Assembly (NCBI GenBank): GCA_021234155.1
Contig: JAJEKV010000020.1
Location: 1,374,938-1,438,937 of the forward strand
DNA: 64,000 nucleotides
Source of the DNA: Isoetes taiwanensis
Lineage: Eukaryota > Streptophyta > Lycopodiopsida > Isoetales > Isoetaceae
Reading direction: 5' to 3'
Part shown: positions 1 to 11,924 of the stretch, piece after piece
Layout: the number at the start of each line of letters is the position of its first letter
Numbering within the stretch: position 1 is the stretch's first letter
Position numbers and translations under genes: made by a program
Notes under the pieces: generated by a model
The model's input: the letters and a program-made list of their open reading frames with translations, nothing else
The model's database searches: none
Told to the model about the DNA's origin: nothing

Positions 1-639
1 GATTTAAGCTCCTATTTGCTCAATTTTGGGACAAATATGCTGCCAACTTGCTAATAATGTTTAGAATGCCATAAATATCGAAGCAAGTCCATTTCCCAAT
101 TTCTGCACATACATCTATTTCTTAGCTTTGTTTAATTATCTCTCTTTTGTTATCTTTTCCTAATCCACCTCATTTTGTTTTACTTTGTTTACAATAGACA
201 TCTTCATCGAGCGAATTTTTTTTTGTTCCATTGCGTAACTACCAGGTAAAGAAATGGCCTACAACCCGTCTGTAAACCTACTCCAAAAAGAACAATGAGT
301 TTATATGTAGGTAATGACAAGGCATTTTCTCTTGATTTGTTTGCTCCATTATTGTGACAAGTCTGATTCCAACAGCCGTAAAACTGTGGTTTTTAGAGTC
401 TGAGACCAAGATAGACTGTGCAAAGACAGCTCAGTAAATTAAATGAATTATTTCGAAATGGCGAAATAGTACACAGGAAATGGTACACCTGTTACCAGTA
501 GGGGGAAGGAAATGCTCATGGCAGCAATTTTGCTGCAAGTTCATTATGTTTACTACTAGATTTATAATCTTATGATTCTTTTCTGATTGTAACATGTTTG
601 TAACTCCTAATATTGTTGCCTTTTAACCCTTTTTTGTAG

Positions 640-753
640 TTGGATATGTCTGAATCATCAAGCAATGAAAGCTCAAGCGATGGGTCTAGCACTGGAAGTG
701 AAGATGGTACATCCAGTACTGAAATTGAGGATGTTGAAATAGAAAGTGTTTAA
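640..753 (+). CDS. Acidic Ser-rich C-terminal exon of an unidentified protein (partial)
   Basis: An intron acceptor (pyrimidine tract then TTTTTTGTAG) is followed by a 37-codon open exon ending in TAA at 751-753. The peptide is almost entirely Ser, Glu, Asp, Gly and Thr (it begins LDMSESSSNESSSDGSS), an intrinsically disordered acidic tail. Upstream exons are not recognisable in the first 640 bases and may lie outside the window. Because a CACTA-type transposon terminus lies about 0.9 kb downstream, the exon could be the end of an element-encoded protein; this is inference. The family cannot be named. Confidence 0.35.
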   Translation: MDMSESSSNESSSDGSSTGSEDGTSSTEIEDVEIESV

Positions 754-784
754 CCAAACTTTTTTAATATTTTTTAGGTCATAA

Positions 785-985
785 TCAGGACAGTGAATAG
801 TTCATGTCCAGTGTTCTTTTTAGACATTGGAAACTAATCATGATGATGAGAATGCTTTCTATTTTGTAAGCATTCCATGTTCATTCCATGTTCAGTATTC
901 TTTTTAGAAATTGTGAATTAATCATGTTTCATAAACGTTCCATGTTGATTGTTCTTTTTAGAAATTGTCAATTAATCATGATCAA
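785..985 (+). repeat. Three decayed copies of a roughly 40-bp motif
   Basis: A motif of the form TTCATGT..AGT.TTCTTTTTAGA followed by ATTG..AATTAATCATG occurs three times (about 800-842, 885-930 and 940-985), just downstream of the acidic exon's stop. The copies differ by substitutions and small indels. They probably form part of the same element as the tract that follows. Confidence 0.5.
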
Positions 986-1017
986 TTGTAGTTCCTTTTA
1001 TCTTTCGCCAATAATGT

Positions 1018-1689
1018 GACAAAAAAAGAGACAATGCATAGCATCAAAGATGATACAACATGTGCCAAAAATATGATAACATTATGTCCAAAAAAAGACT
1101 TAAAATATGACAAAAAGGTGACTATAAATTGCCACAAAATATGACAAAAACTTAACTAAATGTGTTGATAGATCACGTTAAAAATGCCAAAAAAGCTTAA
1201 AATATGATTAAAAGGTGACGGAAAATTGTCAAAAAGGGGGACAAATATGAACTAAAATATGTCAAAATACATGACAAAAAGATGCCAAAAGCAACTTAAA
1301 ATATGACAATTAGGTGCCAAACAATTGTCAAAAAAGTGACAAGAAGTGATCTATAATGTGACAAAATAAGTGCCAAAGAATTGCCAAAAAACAAATGACA
1401 AGAAATCATCTAAAATATGACAGAATACACGACAATAAATTGCCAAAAAGTAACCTAAAATATGACAAAATAGGTGTCAAAATTTTGCCTAAAAAGGCGA
1501 CAAAACAATGTGGTAAAAACTGACAAAATAAGTGTAAAAAACTTGACAAAAAAAGTGACAAAATACTGACGATGTATCGTCACCAATTTTTGATATTTTT
1601 ATGGTCGTATTTTTGCCAGTTCTCTGGAATTTGCAGTAGTCTACAAAGTGACAAAAAAACTGACAATAAACGCCTATTCTCTTGTAGTG
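1018..1689 (+). mobile_element. CACTA (En/Spm-like) transposon end with TGACAAAA subterminal repeats
   Basis: From about 1018 to 1660 the plus strand repeats short degenerate words such as TGACAAAA, TGCCAAAA and AATATGACAAAA dozens of times. The tract ends at 1671-1689 in a sequence whose reverse complement starts CACTACAAGAGAATAGGCG, matching the plant CACTA terminus (CACTACAAGAAAA type). CACTA elements are known to carry many short subterminal transposase-binding repeats, so the two signals support each other. A small palindrome GACGATGTATCGTC lies at about 1569-1582. The partner terminus was not found in the window, so the element is either truncated or begins before base 1. Confidence 0.6.
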
Positions 1690-4600
1690 TCGGTGTACTA
1701 TGATTTTGAAATCTGCAATTTTTTGCTGACATGGCGTATTGGACGCTTGGGAAACATTGACAGCATCGGAATGCTACAGTGCCGTGGTCGAGAGCTGGGA
1801 TCGCGTTGTTGCTTACTTGCTTGCTTTGCTGGCATAGATGGTGAGCAATAAAGCAGATGCTTAGCGAACCGGTTATTGCTTTCCTGGTGTCGAGCTTCAG
1901 AAGTTAGGTATTGCTCCCGTTGTTGTTATTTGTTTCTCTAGGTTTTGCTTGGCATCCTCACAGGAGGCCGTTAATTAGACTGGAGATTCAGAAGTTAGGT
2001 TTATGCTGCATAGTAGGTCGTTAATCGGATTGGAGATTCAGAGTTCAACCTGGTGATTAAAAGAAATCCAGTGCTTCTGCACATGAATTGCAAGAGGTGA
2101 GCATGATTTTGTATTTATGGCTTATGAATTCTATAACTAAAGTTCACTGACCTCATATTTGTAAGTCGATTCATCCAAATAGATTTTCCTTCAACTCATT
2201 TGTGCCATTAGAAATAGTTGAGTAAGTCTTCCATACAGGCCAGCAATTCGAAGAAATAACTTTTATGCTTGGATCGTTGCCTTTCTAAACTCTTTAACAG
2301 TACAAAGCAGGCAAATTATGTGAGGAGTAGATTTTCTCCAACAATAGAAATTTGTTGGGTCGTTTCCTTCCTGATTCTATAAGGTCTTATGGAGCCAGCC
2401 TTGCGTCCTTATGAAACATCCGACACATTGCACCACAAAGTTTATATCTTTGATCGCAGCTAAGATCTTTAGTGAACTAAAGTCGTGAGTGCTTTGTGAG
2501 CTTGCTCATTAGTCGTATGGTATCTAATACATTTGTTTATTCTGCAAAAACAACAATTTGGAACCACTCTTGCTTTAGGAAGCATCCAGTTGTCCCATTG
2601 CAACTAATGAATATCTTCAATAGTTGACACTGTAAGTGCTTTAAACTTACTTTTATTCTCTGTGTCATGTAGTGCATACATGATCTAACACATTTGGTGA
2701 TTTTGTATGTATTTATCTTTATTACAAAAAGACAACAAATTCAGTGCAAGTTAAACCACATAGCCTCTACCAAACTCCCATTATCATTACCTCCCCATTA
2801 GCGAGCTTTTAATTAAGCTGAAGCATATAGGAAACAGACACCTAGAGCTAAGATAGGATCACCATACTCTAATATTTTGTCTCTTTGTTATATTTGCAAG
2901 AAATTGCTTATTCTTCAACTGTTTCGCTGCTCATTTGATCTAAGAGCAGATAATCATCTAGATGCTCTAAAGTTTGGTTTCTCACAACAGTTCCTTGCAT
3001 AGGCACAGTGGCATTAACATGTGCTTGATTATGCAGAAGGAATAATAAAGGAATCCAGAAACACGTAAGTGGAGCACAACATTCATTACAATGTCTGATC
3101 AGTATATGTGCAGTCTAGAATACGATGGCAATTAGTTCTGGGACTTCAATGATGCTATGGTCACACTGTTTCTGTTGTGGCTAGTTGGGTTTAAATAATG
3201 TAAATTGAATTCAAGAGCTGCTGAGGAATCTGTATGCGTATTTGCCTACTGCTGTTTGGCACACAAACTGAACTTTTGTTAAGGGAATTAAAACCCACGT
3301 TTCTAAAACACTACCTAGGTCCAACTTTTCGTTTGATCTATTTTTTGTTGTAGTTCTTTTAGACCTTAAATCTTGCCATAGAGTCTTTTGGAAATGTTTT
3401 AGATTTGTCACTTATTCACTGCCATGGCTGCAGGAACAACTAAATCATGCTTTGTTTCTACTTCTTGAATATGTACATTGGCAGTCATTCTTCAGCATTT
3501 AAAATTATTGGAGGTAGTGTTCTTCTAATTTTAATGATAAACTGATCACAGGGAGATGGAGATAGACCACAGAGACAAGGGTATAATAAAGAACTTGCAA
3601 TCACATGGAAATGAAGATAGATCAGAAAGATACAGGTATAACAAGAAGCTTGCAATCTGTTGGTCCTATTTTCTGTGTTTTCCATGTCTCTATTGTTCTC
3701 AGAGTTGCAAAAGTGTAGCAGAGGACCACTTTTTATTCAATAAAAGTACACTGTAATGTGCTTATTAGCTTAGGTGTTTCTGAATGTGCTTCTAAAAATA
3801 AATTTCTGTTGTATTATTGTATCTTATCAATGTACATTGTGATTTCTGAACCAATTATGCTTTGTGTTTGTAGTCATACGCAGGGTACAAAAACAAAGAA
3901 AATTGAATGTAGGATCTTTACTTGCAGGTTGCAACACGCATTGCCCAAGGTACACAGTTCAATGACTTCACATAAGCTTATATAAGAGTATTGTCAAATA
4001 GTTTTTGTGCCCAATTGGATGATATTAAATTAATAGATCGAGTCAGCCACTGTCCGTGTTCCCTGTTATTTGTCAGTACCAAATTTGCCCGATCGCTTCG
4101 TTTTTTGGAGGTACATAGTTGAATGAGGTTAGATAATCTTGCACCATTAGTTGCAGCCAAAGAAACTACTTGCATGCATTGGCCATGAAATGTACATTAA
4201 TGATCGTGGACTTTCAGAGCAAGCCTTTATCTTTGCAGTTGTCCATTTTCCATTCTTAGATACTTGATAGCCAGTACACAAGTGGCCTCATCCAAAGTGT
4301 ACAGTTTCAGGCACTGCAGGCCTTAGTTGCAAAAATGTAGCAAGAGATAGCAGAACATACTATAATGTGCCATGGTCTGAGCTATTCCCAATAATGGTCT
4401 GAGCTGTTACCCCAATAGCTGTTTTTTGATTCAATAGCAGAACATACTGTAATGTGCCATGGTCTGAGCTATTTCCAATAATGGTAGAGGCTGTGACCAA
4501 TATTTTATATTTACTATTTACACATTATCTGATTGTCTCTGATCATAAGACAAACGTTTACTAATCTGAAAGTCCTAGGCATTAAATGCAGCTCCAATTT

Positions 4601-6389
4601 CTCAGCCACGAGACCAAAAGCATCTTTGATTTGCCATAGCCAAGCCAGTAAGAGGATCATAGATATTCAGGATTTAATGCCACATACTTTTGAATATCTA
4701 GCCTATTAGCAAGGTTCCAATATTGTAGGTCTATAGGTTGGGTTTAAAGATACACACAAGTTTTTGTGCCCATTGGACTTGGCATTAAATCCAAGTTAGA
4801 GTCAGCCATTGTCCATGTTCCCTATGTCTGCTATGTTGTGCTCAAAGCAGATAGTTCAATGAGCTCAGATAAGTTCCATAGGCCTTTATGTATAGGACAA
4901 GGACAGTTAATAGATCTTAGATATTGTTTGAGAGTGCTCAAAAAGCTGGCATTGCATTTTTGCCCGAGTTGCACCAATTTTGAATTACGCTGTAAATGAT
5001 CCAAGCCAAATAGATTGAGTGCATTCAGTACCAAGATACAAGTCATTGCAATAAGGAAGAGTTCACATTCCTCTGCCATAGCTAAATAATGTGAGCTGCA
5101 GCATTCATCACGCTACAATATATCAGGAAATTCTCTCATATTTGTCATCTAAGAAGAACGTTTATGTAATACTGACAAAAATAGCTAATACTTAATGATT
5201 ATGCCACTGACTTTGTATTGACTTTTACCGTAGGAAAATGGATGCTTGATGACAGTTCGGCATCTGATGACTAGATTGTCCCCCCTGGACTGTATATCTG
5301 CATGTCATTTTCTACATTTAAATTTACATGATCTATTATGTGCTAACTCAGCTCTTATTTCATGCTAGCAGCAACAACGCTAGCAACAACAACAGTGTGC
5401 GTGCATGCAAACCCCATTAATTAGATAATTTTTAGATTATATTTCATTTACAATTGAAATGACAAGAAAGTAGATTTTAGGAAGTACTCTTGCAAGGACG
5501 GGATAGCTTGCTTTGCTATGGTGCTTATTATTCAAGTTTGTCTCGATTGAACATGCTCATCAAATGCTTGAGTTTAATAAGCAATTAGGCTTCAATTTTC
5601 TAGATTGCTCCACATTATCTTAACCATGGTTTCCTTTTCCAATTGCCAAGTCGTCATCTATGTTATATGTAGCCCTTATGCTTTAATTTTCTACAAACTG
5701 TAAGTACTTCATCAAGCTTTACTCTCAAAGGAGTGAACGCAAATACTAGGAGAGAATTCTACCTATTTGATTGAGTGTGATACGTTCAAAGTAATGCTAT
5801 ATGGATTTTGTTAGCTGCAATTCAATTTGCAAAGGGGAGCATTCCCCAGTTTCGGGTCTAAATTTGCTTCAAACATTTAGTGCATCATCACATAGAATTA
5901 AGAACATAGAAGCTGAAGATTGGACATTATAACTGTTATGATTATGACCACCATATTATGGTGTGGCCCCAACTTCAAAATAATAGTATTGCTAGAGCAC
6001 AACATAACGGAATCATCTATATAAAGTCATCATCGTGGGCAACCATTTTATTTCAAAATTTCTCGCCATTATTCCATCCTATAAAGCATCCACTTCATAT
6101 TTAAAGTTCACTACATATAGCGGAACCATCTCTGAAGATTAGGTTATATTAGAGCATCAACTTCAAATTTAAACTTCACTACATGTAAGATATTCTTATA
6201 AATATTAGCTAATACATAATCTACATGGTAAATTCTAATTGAATGGCATCCCACTTTTCAATCTCTAATTTGTTGATTTTGTCGAGCAAAATGGTCGTAC
6301 TTATGCCCGGCAACGCCGGGCACCGTTACTAGTATTTATTATATGGGTCAAATGCTTCTTCATAACTCTTCATGAGAGATGTACTAAAT
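1690..6389. other. Gene-free stretch with decayed internal duplications
   Basis: I see no credible coding exon on either strand. Visible structure: a 54-bp direct duplication at about 3561-3668, an 87-bp-period duplication at about 4351-4485, and a diverged pair of segments about 750 bp apart (starting near 4001 and 4757) that share blocks such as GTTTTTGTGCCCA and GAGTCAGCCA. Short open frames here have no family resemblance. Confidence 0.4.
4351..4485 (+). repeat. Direct tandem duplication, period 87 bp
   Basis: The block CAGAACATACT.TAATGTGCCATGGTCTGAGCTATT begins at 4351 and again at 4438, with few differences between copies. It lies in otherwise featureless DNA and is not in an open frame. 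Confidence 0.6.
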
Positions 6390-6602
6390 TGTGACGCTCC
6401 CTACAAAATATACAGCGCTCTGCCGTACACTCCGTAGGAAATCCCCCATCCGGTCCTTCGACCGCATGGGCCCTCCGTCTATCCCGCACTCCAGGGTGTC
6501 CCTAGTGCGGGAAGGGGACACGGAGGTGTCTTGCGCGCCCTTCCCATATGGGCTCCTATCACAGCGGAAGCATATACAACGTCAGAACTAGCAATAACAA
6601 TA

Positions 6603-7271
6603 CATTCTAGAATGGGACTCGCAAGAAACCAACAAACCGCCCGATAGATAGGCTTCTCATTCATCTCAGCAGATTTTCTACAATGGTGGACAGTGGGTAG
6701 CCGCACACATGCGAACTACCCACGAAAAATAAAGGGAAAATCCAATTATATCATTTGGACCCCAAAACAAATACAATGCTAATAGATGAGTGGCTGATGT
6801 ACCTGCCGAAAGCTTATCACCGGGATTAAAAAACCCCGCCCTTTCGGGTTTTCGAGGAAAAACCCTAGTGATAAGCCTTCGGCAAGGGGCTTAGACAAAC
6901 GTAAGGCATAGAATCGCTCCCAAAAACCCCCGCATGGAGAAGTCGAAACGGATGCCGCTCGCCAACCTGTACCTGCACATCACCAACACAACAAACGAGA
7001 AACATACCAGAGAATAGCATCACCCAGCGGGTGGAAAAAAAGCATCACCCAGCGGGTGGAAAAACATGATAAACAGAACTTGTACAAAATATAATAAACA
7101 AAGAAGGGGGGGAGGGTGGGTTCAAAGAGAATAAGGTACTGCTGAGAGAAGAGGAAGCGCCAATGAGACATAGATGCAGAAACGCGCCTGAAATAGCGAA
7201 CTCCAACCCAAAACGGGCATGCGCCGCCCGCATGCATGCATGACATGCATGCTCGTCCCATTCTAGAATGG
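6603..7271 (-). mobile_element. Retroelement-like insertion flanked by 13-bp direct repeats
   Basis: The 13-mer CATTCTAGAATGG occurs at 6603-6615 and 7259-7271 and brackets 643 bp absent from the sister LTR copies, so it reads as a target-site duplication. Inside, 6807-6866 forms a stem (GCTTATCAC / GTGATAAGC) around a GGGATTAAAAAACCCC..GGGTTTTCGAGG core. Almost the same core occurs at 37770-37812, beside a LINE C-terminus, so the insert is probably a 5'-truncated LINE 3' end. The segment GCATCACCCAGCGGGTGGAA is tandemly doubled at about 7017-7062. Confidence 0.5.
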
Positions 7272-7994
7272 CGATCCGATGTCTCGGATCGATGCGATCA
7301 TACTACCTCGAAGGGTAGTGCATCCACATATCCATAGCTATTAGCTACAACAGAGATAAACATATGCCGTAAAATATGAGAGCTCCTACCCAAGGCTCAG
7401 ACTCATGGGGAGGTAGACTGACGGCTAGGCCTCAAGATAGAGCAGACTGAGTCATAACAATGGCGGGGCTGGCTATAGACAATGGCTAGGGTTGACCACT
7501 CCATCCGCCCCTCCTGTGCATACTTTGCAGATGGGCTAGATCAGGCTCTGGCATGACTCTAGCCTTCCAGATATGCAATCCCATGGTATCACCCATCGGG
7601 ACTACTCCAGGTTGCATCTCCCTGGTCCGTCGAGGCAGGAAGGGTCGCATCTAACCTTCCCAGGGTCTAAAGGTTCCACGGGCGGCTAGAGAATCGTGGT
7701 GACACACGATTCGTCCCCGACTTACCCCCCAAAATAAGGGCCATGCCAACACCTGCAACTCGTGAGAGGCAGGGCAACACCATTGCCCCAGGAGGTGTCG
7801 GACCCATGCCCGGCCCACACGAAGTGACCAGCCAAGTGCTGAGTCACATCATAGCCCCCTTAGCCCGGTGGGTTCCTATGCACAGACCGCATAATAATAG
7901 GAACTAAAGGGTCTAAACTAGGAGCATCACTAAGTAATGGCTACTAGGTCTCTACCCCCCTTTCCAATACAAGAGGAGCAAACATATCTAAAAT

Positions 7995-8488
7995 GGGGTG
8001 TAGCTGGCTCTTTAGAGCCTTACATTCGGCGTCAAACCAGGGGTTCTGAGGGAATTGCGCAGTGTCCCTTCGCGGAGGCTTTCTTGCTGCAAAGCATTCA
8101 TTGGCTGCTGCGAGTAAGGCCTTCACCAACCACTCACACTTATCATGCAATGTATAGAGGGCATCAATCCCTTGTAGCTCACGTTCAAGCGCAACCTCAT
8201 ATTCTGCTTGCTTCCGATAGTTCGGGGTGTATCCCAAACCCCGAGAGCGTCTATCCTGTGGCCACGCCACTGAGTATCTCCAATCCCAAGTGGCATAAAG
8301 TGGATAATGGTCTGATAAAGTCTCTTCATCTCTTGTTCTTGTGCCTATCGCAAAATCTCTTATCATATCAAGTTCTGGCACTGAGCTAGGAGATAGTCCA
8401 CCACACTGGCTATATCCACATACATGATAATAATGAGAGTAACATCTAAACCTAATCATACATGTATCTAACTTACAGTTAGGGTTCA
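7995..8488 (-). pseudogene. LINE endonuclease C-terminus (fragment)
   Basis: The minus-strand reading includes a SDHYPL motif, typical of the C-terminal part of the endonuclease/exonuclease/phosphatase domain of LINE ORF2. About 90 residues later comes NPWFDAECKALKSQL, which resembles the linker between endonuclease and reverse transcriptase in plant LINEs. No reverse transcriptase follows and the N-terminal catalytic part is absent, so this is a remnant inside LTR copy 1. It is a different sequence from the larger LINE at 57.7-61.6 kb but has the same architecture. Confidence 0.6.
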
Positions 8489-8760
8489 TTGATTAGGGTT
8501 TAAGATCTAGACTGAGGGTTCTAGGAAGGCTTTACTAGAGACACGAAATGCTAACTCATCTGGAGTCCTAACTTCCAGATGATCTACAAAGAAATCTATG
8601 CCGAAATACCTGCTCCCGAAGAACTCCCTCCTGCTCCCGGCGTCTCCATGGTCTTCGAGGTGTTCGAGGTAGCTCCCACTGCTGCTGATGCGCTCACGCT
8701 AATTCTATTTTAAAAAATATTTTAATTATTTATCATATAGTTAGGGTTCTTTATCATCAG

Positions 8761-9834
8761 ATCCAAGTGTTAAGTGTGCAACTCTCATTCGCCACTTGGT
8801 GATGCTTGAACCAAAATTGAAATATATTTTACAGTTGCTGTACTTAAATTAAGACAATTTTTGATTAATTTACAAGGACCTTGAAGGTTATTTACATGCA
8901 TTTGGAAGGAATTAAATCCTTAGGAAGGTTTAACTAACGTGTTATATAAACATTATCTTACTTATTTTCTTATGTGGACTGACCCTAAATGTATGCCACA
9001 ATGATGTGCTTTTAGATTATATAATTTATGTGGTCTTAAGGAGTCCACATCCCTGGTTTATTTAACTAAGAACTACGCTGCTAGCTCATTCCTAGGTATG
9101 AATGCATGCATTTGACCATGGCCTAAGTGAATTATGCTTTTTCTAACATGGCCGATGATTTCATGCGTCCTATCATGCACACCCGATTATACTCGTTATG
9201 TTCTTCTAGAGTGCTGACATCCGTTACTAAGACGGCGTGAGGAATGACGAAGTTCCTATCATGGCCACTGGTGCCTATCATGCATCCTATGACAATTTAT
9301 AAGATGTTTTATCTCACCCCATCTTGGATCACTCGCCTCCTACGGCTAGAATGCACCCACCTATCCATCCTGCGTCGACTAACTTAAAGGCAACCTGGCC
9401 ATTGGATTGCTTCTAGGAATTTCGATGGTGAAACTTGCCCATGATGTCGAGGTCGATTAATTTAACGTCGATTTGCCCCTAAGATCCAGGTATGCTCAAT
9501 CATACGATTGAGGCCCCACTTTCTTCGAAAAGTGAATGGTCCTGCACCCCTTCAATGACGTTATCCAATGCACCCTATCCCCTCAATTGATGTTGGATCC
9601 AACATCATAGCTATTCTCTCCCCTTAAGAGGTTACACGCTTGTTACTTAAAACGTTTAATTTATGAGCCTTAGCTAAACATATTTAACTGCCTCACATGA
9701 TGGATGTTTAACATATCTATCCCTTAAGTGATGGGTTACCCAATTATTAGAGTAATTCTAACCCGCGACGTTTTGTCGTCATGACAATTCCTTTTGTCTC
9801 AAAAGACTATGTGATTAATATACTTCTTATTTTA
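8761..9834. other. No gene or element recognised
   Basis: AT-rich sequence with frequent stops on both strands. I see no exon, tRNA or terminal repeat that I can support. Confidence 0.4.
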
Positions 9835-9842
9835 GATGTACC

Positions 9843-10215
9843 CAGGGATCTGTACATATGAAATTATTTTTTCAGACGTATAAAGTGCAAAAATACGTAT
9901 TTTTGGGAAAAATACGTATTTTTCGTATTTAATACTCGATGGCCGAAAAAAAAAATTTGCGTAAAACAAGCGAAGGTTTAAACTACCAAAAAAAAAAAAA
10001 ATTTAAAATTTTTTTTTTTTTCGCGTCAGCAATGACACCCACCCTCGGCATGGCACAATTCAATGTGGCACGCCAGGCGAGGGTCACGCGAAATTTTTTC
10101 GACGTCGGAAATTTTTTTGGACGTATTTTTGACGTATTAAACGTCAAATTTGTGCCATATCAAACGAAAAATACGTATTACATATAAAACGTATACCGTA
10201 TTGAACCTATCCCTG
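9843..10215. mobile_element. hAT-type MITE with 8-bp target-site duplication
   Basis: A 373-bp segment starts CAGGGAT and ends ATCCCTG, and the 8-mer GATGTACC occurs immediately on both sides (9835-9842 and 10216-10223). CAGGG termini with 8-bp duplications are the hallmark of hAT transposons. The interior is AT-rich, with inverted TACGTATTTTT words near both ends and long A and T runs at about 9945-10020. An 82-codon open frame inside resembles nothing and is too short for a transposase, so the element is non-autonomous. Confidence 0.8.
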
Positions 10216-10320
10216 GATGTACCATATATGTATTAATCAATTTCGCATCCTAGAGATTCCCCCTTCTTAGTTAATTACTCTTTTGGAATTTTCCTACCAA
10301 TTGAATTGATGCCATCATAA

Positions 10321-10725
10321 CAAGCTGGCCGGACTTTATGACACGTGTACAGTCTCATTTAATACAGAGTATTTCGTGTACATGTTCATTTATTACATAG
10401 CATTTATTACAAGCTATGATTGCATGGATTTGAAATCATGAATAGACACATGGGCTATTTTGGTGTAAATCATGATCGATCTTATTGCATTTACTATGCC
10501 TTTGTGGTAAGGATTTTGAATGATTACACCCATTATCGTCAATGATATTATCCATTATATGTGGATTAGAATGCAAACACGTGGCATTAAAATAGCCGTT
10601 GATCGGTGACATGTGTCGACTGTTTAAAGGGCCTTCCATACTATAAATAGAAGGCACTTCCATCACTTTAACACATTGAAAGCAATCGAGGTATTGGTTT
10701 GAGCACATTCCTTGCATTCTGTTTT
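10321..10725 (+). repeat. LTR-like repeat, copy 1
   Basis: About 400 bp here recur, highly similar, in the third copy at 11300-11393 plus 13522-13810. Shared blocks include CATTTATTACAAGCTATG, GATATTATCCATTATATG, CACGTGGCATTAAAATA, ACATGTGTCGACTGTTTAAA and CATACTATAAATAGAAGGCA. The last contains a TATA box, and both copies stop being alike just after CCTTGCATTC. A TATA box near the 3' side of a direct repeat fits an LTR of a small or non-autonomous retroelement. No coding region lies between the copies. Confidence 0.5.
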
Positions 10726-10859
10726 CTTTTTTTTCTTCCTTACTTATTATAAGGACGTGACACGTATGCAGATTTAGGTTTTTTGCAATGTCCGAAATCG
10801 AGGCAATGCTCCTTGATGTTTTATCTTCTTTATGTAAAGCAGTATCAATTTTTTGTTCT

Positions 10860-11160
10860 CATTTTCTTCCTTACAAATTAGCTGAGTATGACACATGTAC
10901 ATTCTCATTTAATATAGAGTATTTCGTGTACAGGGTTACATAGCATGTATTACAAGCTATTATTGTGATACTTTTTGTGAGCTAACATATATTTTATGAT
11001 TGTGATACTTTTTGTGTGGTTATGCATGATTCATTCTTGCTTACAAATTAGCTGAGTATGACACATGTACAGGTAAAAAGCATTTAATGTCCCTTAAATA
11101 TTTTTAGTGACCAAAAGGGTCATTTATTACATAAAAGCATTCTAGAACTTTTAAATATAT
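10860..11160 (+). repeat. LTR-like repeat, partial decayed copy 2
   Basis: Contains GACACATGTACATTCTCATTTAATATAGAG followed by a TTTCGTGTACA block (written here in parts) and a TACAAGCTATTATTG block, all matching the start of copy 1. It then diverges and restarts at 11041 with the same TTACAAATTAGCTGAGTATG leader. It looks like two overlapping broken copies. Confidence 0.4.
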
Positions 11161-11924
11161 TTTGCTATGATTGCATGGATTTTGAAATCATGAATAGACA
11201 CTTTTATTTTGGCTATTTGTACTAGTTTTAATGAAAATAAAAATGAAAAGTACCCGGTTATTGTGATTCCATCGCCAAAAGATATTCCTTCCCTACTGAA
11301 TCATTTATCTTGAATATTTCGGGTATCATAGCATTTATTACAAGCTATGATTGCATGGATTTGAAATCATGAATAGACACATGGGCTATTTTGCGTCGAA
11401 ATATTTTTACCCCGGTTATTGTGATTCCATCGCAAGATATTCCTTGCCGCAGAATCACGAGCCCGGGGAAACGGGATCCGTTCCGGAGGTCCCGTTATTC
11501 GTACCTGACAGTGTCAGGTGTACCTTCTATGGATCTCAGCCTTCCGTTTATAGGGTCCATCTTGACCGTCCGTTTTATACCTTCCGGCGGAATCACCTCT
11601 GCAAGATACCGCGGGACGAAATCACCGCATTTTTATTCCATGGGACAGAATCACCATGTGGAATATATCTCACTAAAAATTCAAATTTTTTGGCTATGGC
11701 GGCTTGCTCCGGCTGGGGTTTCCTTCTTCTCTTGTTCTTGTTTTATTTTTGCTTCTACGTTGTTTGCAGATCCGGCAGCCTAAATGGAGCACATCCGGTT
11801 TTTGTCTTCTTCTTACCTTTCTTGGTTAAATGCTTGCGTCCCGTGACCTAAATGGAGCGGTCGGCACCTAAAATGGAGCGAGATCCAAAGAGGAAATGGC
11901 TGGTGCAGTACTTCTAATCTCTAG

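Larger units (their letters stand above)
6390..8760 (+). mobile_element. Broken LTR of the TGTGACG..CGTCACA family (copy 1), with nested insertions
   Basis: It starts TGTGACGCTCCC at 6390 and shares ordered blocks with the two complete copies at 55865 and 58592: the GGGCCCTCCGTCT region, ACACGGAGGTGTC, GCGGAAGCATA, the CCACTCCATCCGCCCCTCC block and AGGAGCATCACTA. Unlike those copies it has no matching CGTCACA end, and it is interrupted twice: by a 643-bp insert (6616-7258) and by LINE endonuclease sequence (about 7995-8488). The right boundary at about 8760 is approximate. No internal retrotransposon genes follow. Confidence 0.5.

Noticed and set aside
7980-8389. 150-codon plus-strand frame starting near 7937
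   Set aside because: It overlaps the LTR edge and is antisense to the LINE endonuclease fragment, which has real motifs.
11351-11851. 166-codon open frame on the plus strand
   Set aside because: It spans the inverted terminus and subterminal hairpins of the TIR element; its peptide follows the repeat sequence and shows no domain.
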